This document shows positions 53,290 to 62,292 of a stretch of DNA of 64,000 nt, in pieces. Source of the stretch: Aspidapion aeneum (lineage: Eukaryota; Arthropoda; Insecta; Coleoptera; Brentidae); contig OY755045.1 in assembly GCA_963576565.1 (NCBI GenBank), positions 1,527,477-1,591,476 on the forward strand, written 5' to 3'. The notes beneath the pieces are model-generated. The model made no database searches. It saw only the letters and a list, made by a program, of their open reading frames with translations, and was not told where the DNA came from. The first letter of the stretch is position 1. Each line of letters starts with the position of its first letter. A program made the translations under genes and the position numbers.

Positions 53290-53570
53290 TGCATGGGAAT
53301 ATTACTTGTCCATTGTCTAGTTCATTTTTATCATTAGCTACAATTACTTGGTCGTCAGCAAACTGTAGTCTCTATATGGTAAATCGGTCGTTAAGTTGTA
53401 TATTTTAAAAAGAGTTGGAGAGATACAACATCCCTGTCTTAAGCCTTTTGTTATCAGGAATTCTTTTGAAAGTCGATTTTTAATTTTAATTTTAAATTTT
53501 GACTCTTTGCTATTATTCATTAGATTAAGTATAATTTGGGAATCGTGATTTCTTTGTGATCCGCGTTTTT
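53290..53570 (-). pseudogene. RTE-like RT fragment, second lineage
   Basis: Minus strand: LITKGLRQGCCISPTLFKI, then, after a frameshift, LQFADDQVIVANDKNEL. The two motifs are RT blocks 4 and 5 in the same spacing as GLKQGCCISPTLFK and CFADDQIVVAQD of copy B, but the sequence has diverged strongly, so it is a different, older lineage. Confidence 0.75.
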
Positions 53571-54214
53571 ATTTGTAAAATAAACATTAATTAAATTTGG
53601 ATTAATTTAGTTTTCATCACCATTTCTTTATTTATTTATGGACTTGGACTTTAAATTCATTTCAACTTATTCTCCAATAGATTTTTCTATTGTCAATAAA
53701 TCAATCTCAAATACAAATATTTGAAAACTTTATTGTTTTTTTATATAAACATCTCGATTAGTACACATTTTTAAAAAGCAATTATAGGAAGGGGGTCCCA
53801 ATCATGCACCTTATACTACTATTAGGAATTTTTTTATTTTATTTTAGTTATTGTTTTTAAATGCTTAACTGTGCAAAGCCAGAGTAAGCAACTAAAACTA
53901 GTTTTTTTTTAATTATTGTATTTAGGTAAGATTAAATTTTTTTATTGGCTAAGTAGTTCTTAGAAGTAATACTATTCTTAAAAGGTACGTTGAAATGTAT
54001 CTATCGCTAGCTGCCCAGGTTATCTACTATATAGCCCAATTTATTCCTGATTTTGGGTATTCAATATACCGCAGTGAGAGTAATATATCCAATTATTAGC
54101 ATATATCTTGGTATACGGATCATTCTTAAAATTATATTTTCAGCCTATAGAATTGTGACGGGTCAATTGCTAGGATATTAATTTATTATATTTTATTAAT
54201 ACGAGCAAATTGCA
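53571..54214. other. no gene recognised
   Basis: AT-rich flank between two LINE fragments. Confidence 0.35.
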
Positions 54215-55655
54215 TATGAAGAACAGCTATTTGTATTATCATTCTTCAAGTAAAACTTTGTTCAAGGTAAAATTAAATGTTACTTTTGTTGTATTCCTGA
54301 TCCATTCATTCCTTTTTCTATCTCTTAGCTTTATATGTAACATTTGTATTTCCGTTGATCTTTGGGCATCTGTTACCTTATCCCTGTTTGATTTTGTAAG
54401 TGTCCAGGTCTGGGATCCATGTGTGAGTACAGGAAGGATATATTGGTTATACACTTTCGTTTTGGGGTATTGAGGTTATTTTTTTATATTTTAATATGTA
54501 GCTTAATTTACCGAATGCTGCATATTTCTCTCTAGATTTCAGCCGTTTGGTTTTCTTTTTTAAGTTAAATAATTTTTTCCAAAAATATATATATATCTCT
54601 CTACTTTGTCTATTTTTGTTCTGTGTTTGGTATGATTATAGTTTTAGTGTAGTTCATACTCAGGCCTATATTTTAAGCTGCTGTATCTAGTTATTCCTGC
54701 AATATAATCAGTTTTTCTTTCTTATCTGTTATTAAGGCGATATCGTCAGCATATCTTAGGTGGTTCAATAATTGTCCGTTTATTTTGATGCCTATTTCTT
54801 CCCAATCTAATTTTTAAAAACATCCTCCAGGACCCAGTTAAATAGTTTAAGTTGTGTCACCCTGATTTGGCTTGGTTCCTTCGTATGTTTTGATTAATGC
54901 TGTTACTTTGCTATATATATTGGCTATTAAGTCTGTTCGGATTAATTAAAAATGGTTTTATTGCTTAGTGCTATCGAAATGTTTTCAAAGTCTATAAACG
55001 TAATCTATAGTGGAATGTTGTATTCGTTGGCTTGTTCTATTAGGATTTTGATGGTTAATATGTTCGGTTACTGAAACCTTTTCTGAAGCCTGCTTGTTCT
55101 TTTGATTGATATCCGTCAAATTTTGTTGTAAATCTTTTTCTTTCTAGTTGCTTGGGGTTATTTTTTCTTTTAATATTTTATCCAGGTGAATATATTGTAT
55201 TAACTACAGCTTTACCACCGTACTTTAGCATTTCTTCTTCGATTTTTCCAGGTGATTTGTTATTTTTTATTTTCTTTAATGCTTTGTTTATTTCCGATTT
55301 GCTTAGTTCGGGTTGTAGTTCTGAGTTCATGTTCTTTTTTTTTTACTGTTTCTTTATGGTTTCTCTCTATGGTTCCCTTTTTGTTTGGTATAGTTCTGTA
55401 TAGAATAGCTGTGTGATGGTTATAATAACCTCTTTAACGTTAGTTTCTATGCCGTTCATATTATTTATTTTAAATATTTCATATCTAACTAGAGTCAGTC
55501 TTAGACATTTTATATTCCTGTTATTTTCAATAACTCTCTCAATTTTTTATTTCTTGGCTCGTTCTTTTATTTTCTTTTATCATTTTTCTTATAGTTTTGC
55601 TTATTTCTGTGTATTCTTTCAATGTTATTTTTCCTTCTTTTTCCGTGATTAATTA
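54215..55655 (-). pseudogene. RTE-like endonuclease-RT remnant, third lineage
   Basis: The largest stretch of RT homology on the minus strand here, with many frameshifts. From 55655 downward it reads KITLKEYTEISKTIRKMIKE, KSEINKALKKIKNNKSPGKI, EQAGFRKGFSNRT, YITFIDFEN, GQLLNHLRYADDIALITDKK (catalytic box YADD), and the C-terminal YNQYILPVLTHGSQTWTLTK and LRDRKRNEWIR. These blocks are hallmarks of the abundant arthropod RTE-type endonuclease-RT proteins. The endonuclease domain is missing. Inverted-frame ORFs on the plus strand at 55152-55652 are shadows. Confidence 0.85.
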
Positions 55656-55735
55656 GGGTTACTACAACGCAATCTTTAAAAAAAATTTAGTGTGGCCAAC
55701 AGAAATTGTCCTGCAATAATCCAGTCTTTTCGGCA

Positions 55736-55737
<2 letters not shown>

Positions 55738-55787
<50 letters not shown>
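55738..55787. repeat. (TA)n tract at the 3' end of RTE-like copy C
   Basis: TA run next to TTATCGGTTTCACAACG, the third occurrence of this LINE tail junction. Confidence 0.88.
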
Positions 55788-55790
<3 letters not shown>

Positions 55791-56514
55791 CGGTTTCACA
55801 ACGTTCTACGTTTCCGATACCCAATCTCCGTCCACTCGTTTCTGTTTGCTCATAATTCATCATCTAGGCCTCTTATTCTTATTTCACTGTCTATTCCTTC
55901 TCTCCAGCTTCTTCTTGGCCGTCCTCGTTTTCTTCGGCCAGTTGGTTTCCATTGTAGTATTTGTTTAGGTAGTCTTTCACCATTCATCCTTTGTACATGT
56001 CCGTACCACACCAGTTGTTTTGTTCTTATATCATCCACTAAAGTACATTCACCCACTGTCATAATTTCTCTTATTCTTTGATTTGTAACTCTTTCTCTTT
56101 TTGATTTCCTTGCTGCTCTTCTCCAATAGTCCATATCCGTAGCGAAAAACATTTTTTCTGTTCTATCCTTGATTGGCCATGCTTCTGAGCCGTATGTAAT
56201 AATACTTTTTACAATGGTGTTATATATAAGCTTTTTGTTATGTTTTGATATACTTTGGTCCCAAATTTTTCTATTTAATAAAGTTATTGCTTTTCTTTCT
56301 TGTACGTTTCGATCTTTTATAGCTTTGTCTAGTGTTCCGTCAGTTGTAATTTTTAGACCTAAGTATTTATACTCATCACGGGACTGAATTCGCTGCCCGG
56401 TATTTAAGATTAGATCCTGTTTCATTCCACCGACACACATATACTCTGTCTTATTGAGATTAACTTCTAGTTCCCACTTATTGTACTCTTCTATTAGTTT
56501 TCGTGTCATATATA
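55788..56514 (-). pseudogene. RTE-like LINE, short 5'-truncated copy C
   Basis: Homology to copy B begins at MTRKLIEEYNKW (about 56513) and continues without a frameshift to GLDDEL, where TGG has become TGA at about 55850. The rest of the C-terminus follows after that stop to about 55800. The catalytic FADD box is missing because of the truncation. Few lesions suggest a relatively recent insertion. An open frame continues upstream through unrelated sequence to 56725. Confidence 0.9.
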
Positions 56515-57295
56515 AAAAAAGTCCGTGATATACATAGACACTGACTCCTTTATATTTAATTTTTTTAAGAATCCCGTATATGACAGTTTGATTTAGCGTA
56601 TATGTATTATTGACATTGATATATTTTGCTTGGGTCCCTGTAACAATAAGGGATGATTTGGGAATCGGGAATGGAAACGCAGGAATCAGTCTGTAATTTT
56701 GATGCATTCGCTTTCGCAAGCCCATTATTTTGCTTTCATTATGGTTTTACGAAAAAGTGAATAAACAATATTAGCAGAATTAGTTTTTAACTTTTTACCT
56801 TCCTAGCCCGCACAGCAATGGAAAGAGAAGGTATTGTTTTCGACGAATTTTTTTTTTTTTTGAGGTAACGCCGAAAATATATTATTTGGGTGTATTTTGA
56901 CCTTTCTTTGTGTGTGTGTGTATTTTGTCTGTAACACGATAGCTCCTAAACCGCTCAACCGATTTTTATAAAATTTTCAGGAAAAATAGTGATCGACACT
57001 CTAACGAGCTGATTAGATTTTGGTGAAAATCCATTAATGCTAATGACAGGTTTTTGACAATTAAACAATTTTAAAAATGCTAACTTTTTAACAAAGCATC
57101 GCATTAATTTGAGGTTTTCAGAATATAGTAGAGTATATTTGGGCCAATAATTTGTTTTATAACGAAAAACTTTGTAGGAGCTTTAGTTTCTGAGATATTT
57201 ATAAAAAACTGTTTTCAATAGGCTAACTAGGAAGGTATTAGATCTGTCATAGATCAATTTATTTTAATATAGATCAGGCTTTTTATTGCTAAGTT
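56515..57295. other. no gene recognised
   Basis: Upstream of LINE copy C an open minus frame (56515-56725, MGLRKRMHQNYRLIPAF) joins the LINE frame but shows no domain. The block 56860-57230 with ACACGATAGCTCCTAAACCG and CAACCGATTTTTATAAAATT resembles retroelement 3' sequence, but I cannot assign it. Confidence 0.35.
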
Positions 57296-57560
57296 CAGTG
57301 GCGGATCCAGGGGGGGGCACTAGGGGCACTAGCTCCCCCCGAGAATTTTTTGAATATACAAAAAATTAGTAAAAAATAAGGTTATTGCTGATAAAAATTC
57401 AAAATTTTTGCTTGCGGCGCATGAAAGTGTCTAGTGTTATTATCATCGAAATTAGAACCACTTTCAAATTATCCTGAATTTGTAGCCGTTTTTTACCAAC
57501 AGAGAATGTCACCTAAAGTGCCCCCCCCCCCCCCGAGAAGCACCTCTGGATCCGCCTTTG
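57296..57560. mobile_element. hAT-type MITE with CAGTGGCGGATCC ends
   Basis: A 265-bp element. Left end CAGTGGCGGATCCAGG; right end, read inward, CAAAGGCGGATCCAGAGG. The 8-bp target duplication GCTAAGTT lies at 57288-57295 and 57561-57568. G- and C-runs lie just inside the ends (GGGGGGGGCAC, CCCCCCCCCCGAG). Same general type as 17643-18034 and 23109-23287. Confidence 0.92.
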
Positions 57561-57642
57561 GCTAAGTTCATTGTATTAACACAAAAGCTTAACTAAAATA
57601 AAGAAAATATATTTTAGTATAAAAATTTCCGCCATATGTATC

Positions 57643-57813
57643 AGGGGCGGATCGAGGAACTTTGTTTTTAGGGGGGAAATATCATAATAAATATTGCAAA
57701 GAAACTATTTTGCACAGTGACCAGGAGGTGTATTCTGTGTGTAGAAACTAAATATAGTTTGATATTTGGGGGGGGTTTCCCCCTTTTCCCCTCCCGTAGA
57801 TCCGCGCCTATTC
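57643..57813. mobile_element. MITE with GGGGCGGATC end
   Basis: Left CAGGGGCGGATCGAGGAAC; right, inverted, AATAGGCGCGGATCTACGGG. G-run GGGGGG near the left and C-runs near the right. The target duplication is not clear. Related in style to the MITE 85 bp to the left. Confidence 0.65.
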
Positions 57814-58009
57814 ACGGCAATTTAAATTTAGCTCGATGTGGTTTTTTATTTTACGAATTATTGTAGGCTTTTGTTTTTATTTTAAATAATGTTTTTAAAA
57901 AATATAAAATTCGAGGAATTTAATACGCTATAAAATGAAGCGTGTTTTATTACCAGTCTGGAAAAATTGTGAATTAACTTTATAATTAATTTATAATACT
58001 TTAAAATTT

Positions 58010-58410
58010 TATCCGTTTACACAGGCTTTATGGGAAATTTTTGGCTCGGTGGAATTGACTATACTTCTAGTATGTGATAGTAGGATATGTAACTAAAAAA
58101 ATGTTAGTAAAGTTAAGTTTTTCTATGTGTGGTCGTTTTTGGGTATGTTCCAATAATAATAACTCTCACATCTTGACCGAAAAAAATTAATTGACCATAA
58201 AAATGATTTAGTAAAGGTCTATGGACACAGTCACTTTATGATGTCATTCTTGTCAATTTATTAAATAATATACGGGGCATAGTCAAAAAAACATTTTTTT
58301 TTATATCTGCACTATTGCCGAATTTTATATTTAGCACATTTTATTTTGGCACAGATTAATAGTTTTATATAATATTTACAGAAAAAAATATTTTTGTTTT
58401 TTCGTTATCG

Positions 58411-58496
<86 letters not shown>

Positions 58497-58832
58497 ATAA
58501 AAATATACTTTGAGCTGAATTTTATTACAAAATATTTAACAAATTGATTTTCGTCATACGGAAAATAGCTTAAAACAGATCAAGTCAATTTTATTTAGTA
58601 AGAAAAATACCTGCAATAAAAAAATTAATATCTATAAAAGTGGGGGCAATCAAAAACACAAAAACGACTATTTAACGAACTTTGACCGTTTATATGTCAA
58701 AAACTATACATACAAAAACTTAACTTTACTTACATTTTTTTTTAGTTACATATCCTACTATAACATACTAAAATTATAGTCAATTCCACCAAGCCAATAA
58801 TTTTCTATAAGGGTTTTGTAAACGGGTAAAGC
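58010..58832. mobile_element. foldback element with about 120-bp arms and internal (TA)n
   Basis: Arms 58010-58130 and about 58700-58832 share CGTTTACA, GTGGAATTGACTATA, AGTAGGATATGTAACTAAAA and AAGTTAAGTTTT. The interior is AT-rich and contains the (TA)n tract at 58413-58493. No ORF. Confidence 0.78.
58413..58493. repeat. (TA)n tract inside a foldback element
   Basis: About 80 bp of TA between the foldback arms. Confidence 0.92.
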
Positions 58833-59281
58833 CGTTTTTGAGATTGTTTTTACTTTATTCTGGCAGAACTATTTTTTTTAAATGTATATTTAGCTCTAAT
58901 TTTTCATAGCCGCTTAATAAGCTCACAAAAATTAAGTTTAAAGCAGAAGCGAATGTGACAATCACATATGACAAAGTCAAATACATGTCAAATATAACAG
59001 TTGGCATGTCGTACATGGCGGGTAATTTGAATTCAAAATAAGGAATGCTAAATCTTGAAGATTTTAACCTTTTAATCATGTTGCTTCCTTACAAACCTTT
59101 GGTGGAATATCGGGATGGTGTTTGAGCATATTTCACTGAAATTTTGCGGAAATCTGTAGTGCCATTTTGAAAATATCATGAAAAAACATCTGACCTCCCA
59201 TAAGACCCAATGTAAAATTCAGCCCCGGGAGAACAGCTGATTTTTTCAGGATCGTGGCCTCTATTTTTGTGTTGGCCTTGG
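58833..59281 (-). repeat. repeat family B, copy 3
   Basis: The reverse complement of copy 1, from GTTTTTGAGATTGTTTTTAC at the left to GGCCTCTATTTTTGTGTTGG at the right. It abuts the foldback at 58832 with no gap. The minus frame 58855-59079 (SRFSIPYFEFKLPAMYD) is inside the repeat and is also readable in copy 1 in part, but shows no domain. Confidence 0.85.
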
Positions 59282-59726
59282 ATAAACTAACCAGGTTAGG
59301 AGTAATATCCTAACTAGGTTAGGTTTTGTATTCTAACTTAACCCGGTTCGAGGACCAGAAAGCTATACCACTAAGCTTATCATTTTATATTTTACAAAAA
59401 TTTGAATTGTGACTGTTTTTATGGTCGCTGTTTTAAAATATCGCTTTGTTCAGGAGGAATAACGCTTTTATGTGAAAAGTTTTGAATATTTTTTGATAAA
59501 CCTTTTGACACTTAGGAAAGAAAAGAATTCCTTGGGGGTGTATTTAAATCCTCATTTAAAAAAAAATAAAGCTCAATTCTCAAAGAACGTGCCTAGATTA
59601 CCTAATTTTTAGTCATTTCACGAAACAAATTTTTTTTCGACCCGTTTTACTTATCGCAATAGGGATTGCAATAAGTGAAATTTAAAAAAAACTGTAAAAA
59701 TAAAGGCAACTTACATAAATACTGAA
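59282..59726. other. no gene recognised
   Basis: AT-rich with a run of AACTAACCAGGTTAGG and TCCTAACTAGGTTAGG at 59286-59316, a small imperfect palindrome. Nothing else was seen. Confidence 0.4.
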
Positions 59727-60010
59727 TAGGGACTTATTGGAATAAAGCCATGCCAAAATAGTGTCAGGCAGTATTTTGACAGATTTAGATTGCAGGCTGA
59801 CAGTTGATCTTTCAAAATTGACATATCAAAGTCGAATTTAAAAACTAAGTCGTTTATTTATCTATAATTAAAGTCGACAGTATTTATTTCGGTTCGTATA
59901 GCAAACAAAATCCTTGTGTTGAAAAATCAGTTGTCATATTCCAATGCAAAACTGTCAAAATACGGCCTGACACTATTATTGTGTATGGCTTTATTTCAAT
60001 AAGTCCCTTA
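59727..60010. mobile_element. TA-flanked MITE, family P copy 4
   Basis: Left TAGGGACTTATTGGAATAAA, right TTTATTTCAATAAGTCCCTTA. Diverged internally but keeps TGATCTTTCAAAATTGACAT and CAAAGTCGAATTTA. The termini differ from copies 1 and 3 at shared positions, suggesting a subfamily. Confidence 0.85.
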
Positions 60011-60299
60011 TGACTTTATTTGTGCAGTAATAAAGTCTAGCGCAATTCTTATTAAAGTCTGCCGTATATTACGGCGCCATTGCGCAAGCGTGGATGTCAA
60101 AATTAGTGCCGGCTGGTCACGTTATAAATTAGGGGACAGAAATTTATATTGCATAGAAAAGGAAATAAAAAACTTGCCTAAACAATTTTATTTTAGCATT
60201 TTACAAACAAGCAGCGACTTGGTGTAGTTTTTAGTTTATTTGTTTATAGATAAAGTCTATTCGCCCTTCTTTTACATTCGCAAAGTGCTCGGACTAGCA

Positions 60300-60850
60300 C
60301 CAGTTTCAGACTAATTATGTTCCTGTAGAGCAACCTCAAAAATCCCACAGAATTTTAAACAGTCTATTAACCTACTAAGTATATGTTTATTTTTTGCCAC
60401 ATTTTCATTATGTTCAGTAATGTTTTGCCTATAGGCACTATTCAGTTGGCACCTAATATCAGTCTTGCCTAGCATAGAAAATTCTATGTGGTTATTTAAT
60501 TAAGTAGCACTTACTTTGTGTCTTTAACTTTTCACTAAAGTGCTTGATATCACACATTCCCTTTGCCACTCACGCAGGATCACTTCCTGGATTGTTCATA
60601 ATAAGACAAATAAAGCAAAAAAAGTAATCCGTTTTTCACAACCGCACAACCAGTTTTCAGCATCGTATAATTTTTTATTAATTGCACTAAAATTTTGGTT
60701 AATTTTTAGGATTTTTAGGTCCGGTCTATGTGGCCCTAAAGATTTTACTTGTAATCGAAGTTTATATGTCAACGTATTTAAACTAGCACAGTTGGTTATA
60801 TAATCGAGGGTATTTATTTCCATTTGAAAACAAACAAAAACAAAAACAAA
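60300..60850 (-). pseudogene. hAT transposase, ZMYM1-like N-terminal part, copy 2
   Basis: Reads TLDYITNCASLNTLTYKLRL, VKSLGPHRPDLKIL, LYDAENWLCGCEKR (zinc-binding start of the TTF-type finger). After a frameshift at about 60625 it continues into the DIRCQLNSAYRQN, HNENVAKNKHIL and KFCGIFEVAL segments matching copy 1. GPHRPD followed by a WLxGCxxR finger is usual for ZMYM1-like hAT proteins. Inactive because of the frameshift and the loss of the C-terminus. Confidence 0.8.
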
Positions 60851-61078
60851 GAATGGACACACGACCGGCAAGGCTTTTAATTACTGACTCTGACGTACCC
60901 TAAATCAAAACAAACTCATACGTCTTTACTAACGATAGAATCGGCAACACGTAGGAAGGGCAATGAACGGTTTGGCACACTGAATACGGCCGACGTCATC
61001 TTAACCAAACATTCCTCCCGCCCCGCGCGAGAACAGCCACTCGCTGAAAAACGGGTGAAATTGAAATCTTGTCCCGCG

Positions 61079-62133
61079 CGCGTATTTACGTTTCCGTGCT
61101 CATTTCACGTCGGCGCGGTTTTGAAATAGACACGGGAATGTTACAATATATTTGGGTTCAAATACGTGTTGATTTTAAGAGTTTTGATCTCGAAATGAGC
61201 ACGGATCTGTAAGAGAACATCGCTCATTAAACTATTACAAAAGCGTATTCAACTGTCAGGTTAAAACGCTAACATAACGAAAGCTAATCAATCAAATCTA
61301 ACCGAACCGAACCAAAGCAAACTAAACCAATAATTTTTTTCAAAAAAAAACTTTCCTGACTTCCTGCCCGGGATCCTAGAGGATGTGAATCCGAACCGAA
61401 CCGAACCAAAGCAAACTGAACCAACAATTAAAAAAAAACTTTCCTGACTTCTTTCCCGGGATCCTAGAGGGTGTGAATAGTGTTGTAGTTTAGTTTGGTT
61501 AGGTTAGGTTTGGTTCGGTCTAGTTAGGATCGGTTCGGTTCGGATTCACATCCTCTAGGATCCCGGGTAGGAACTCAGGAAAGTTTTTTTTTTGAAAAAA
61601 ATTATTGGTTCAGTTTGCTTTGGTTCGGTTCGGTCAGATTTGATTGATTAGCTTTCGTTAGGTTAGGTTTTTGAAACTTTCTATTTTCATGTGGTTAGAA
61701 ATCAAGTGAAAATCATTTAAATCATTAAAATTTATTAATATCAGAATAACATCTGTCGTCGTAGTTGCCGGTGTAAGACAATGAACACTGAACTTTGCAG
61801 GTATAGTTAATGGAAGAGTGTTCTTCAAACTTCAAAGAATTTCAAAATCTTGAGTAATATTAGGACAAATACTTTTAAACTGCTCCATAATTTTCATATT
61901 AACAAACATATAACCTCAAAATCAAACTAATAAACAACGTGAATTCAATTTAAGTTTCAAATGTGCACTAATAAGTAAACTCCTGCGCTGCGTAATTCAA
62001 TACAAATCCGTGCCTTGTTCAAGCCTCGGCGCCTTAAAATCAACACGCATTTGTAACCAAATATGTTGCAACATTTCCGTGTCTATTTCAAAACAGCGCT
62101 GCCGTGAAATCAGCACTGAAACGTAAATACGCG
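61079..62133. mobile_element. inverted-repeat element inserted in hAT copy 2, 1,055 bp
   Basis: Ends CGCGTATTTACGTTTC and its reverse complement, continuing through GTTTTGAAATAGACACGG and TATTTGGTTACAAATG-like sequence for about 120 bp. TCCCGCG occurs on both sides (61072-61078 and 62134-62140). The uninterrupted paralogous site is in hAT copy 1 near 23513. The centre holds a second inverted structure built from GAACCGAACC and CCCGGGATCCTAGAGG units (61280-61680). No transposase ORF. Confidence 0.85.
61280..61680. repeat. nested inverted and direct repeats with ATCCTAGAGG units
   Basis: Two direct copies of an AACCGAACCGAACCAAAGCA to GGGATCCTAGAGGNTGTGAA unit (about 61296-61390 and 61392-61478) are followed by an inverted copy (about 61530-61660). 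The GGTTAGG and GGTTCGG runs superficially recall TTAGG telomere repeats but are not regular. Confidence 0.8.
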
Positions 62134-62292
62134 TCCCGCGCGGTGCTGCCGGCTTGTAATTATTAACGCTAAAAAAACTACCCAGTTAACCACAGACTAA
62201 AAAAAAGAACTAGACATGTCGTAAAGATACTGGTTGTTGTCTAGTTTTGGGAAGGCACTTCCCCGTTGCCCTCCCTGCAGCAGCCGCCACTG

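Larger units (their letters stand above)
60227..62292 (-). mobile_element. hAT-family element, 5' part with a terminal end, copy 2
   Basis: It holds the transposase N-terminus (60300-60850 minus) and 5' flank, and ends on the right with CAGCCGCCACTG. Read inward, this is CAGTGGCGGCTG, a typical hAT terminus. A 1,055-bp inverted-repeat element (61079-62133) has inserted into the 5' flank. The 3' half of the transposase and the left end are missing. The left border of homology to copy 1 is about 60227. Confidence 0.78.

Noticed and set aside
59340..59360. GGTTCGAGGACC resembling a tRNA B box
   Set aside because: It does not match GGTTCGANTCC fully, and no A box or cloverleaf arms lie upstream.
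61280..61680. Possible interstitial telomere repeat (TTAGG)n
   Set aside because: GGTTAGG and GGTTCGG runs are irregular and belong to inverted-repeat units with ATCCTAGAGG, not a telomere array.
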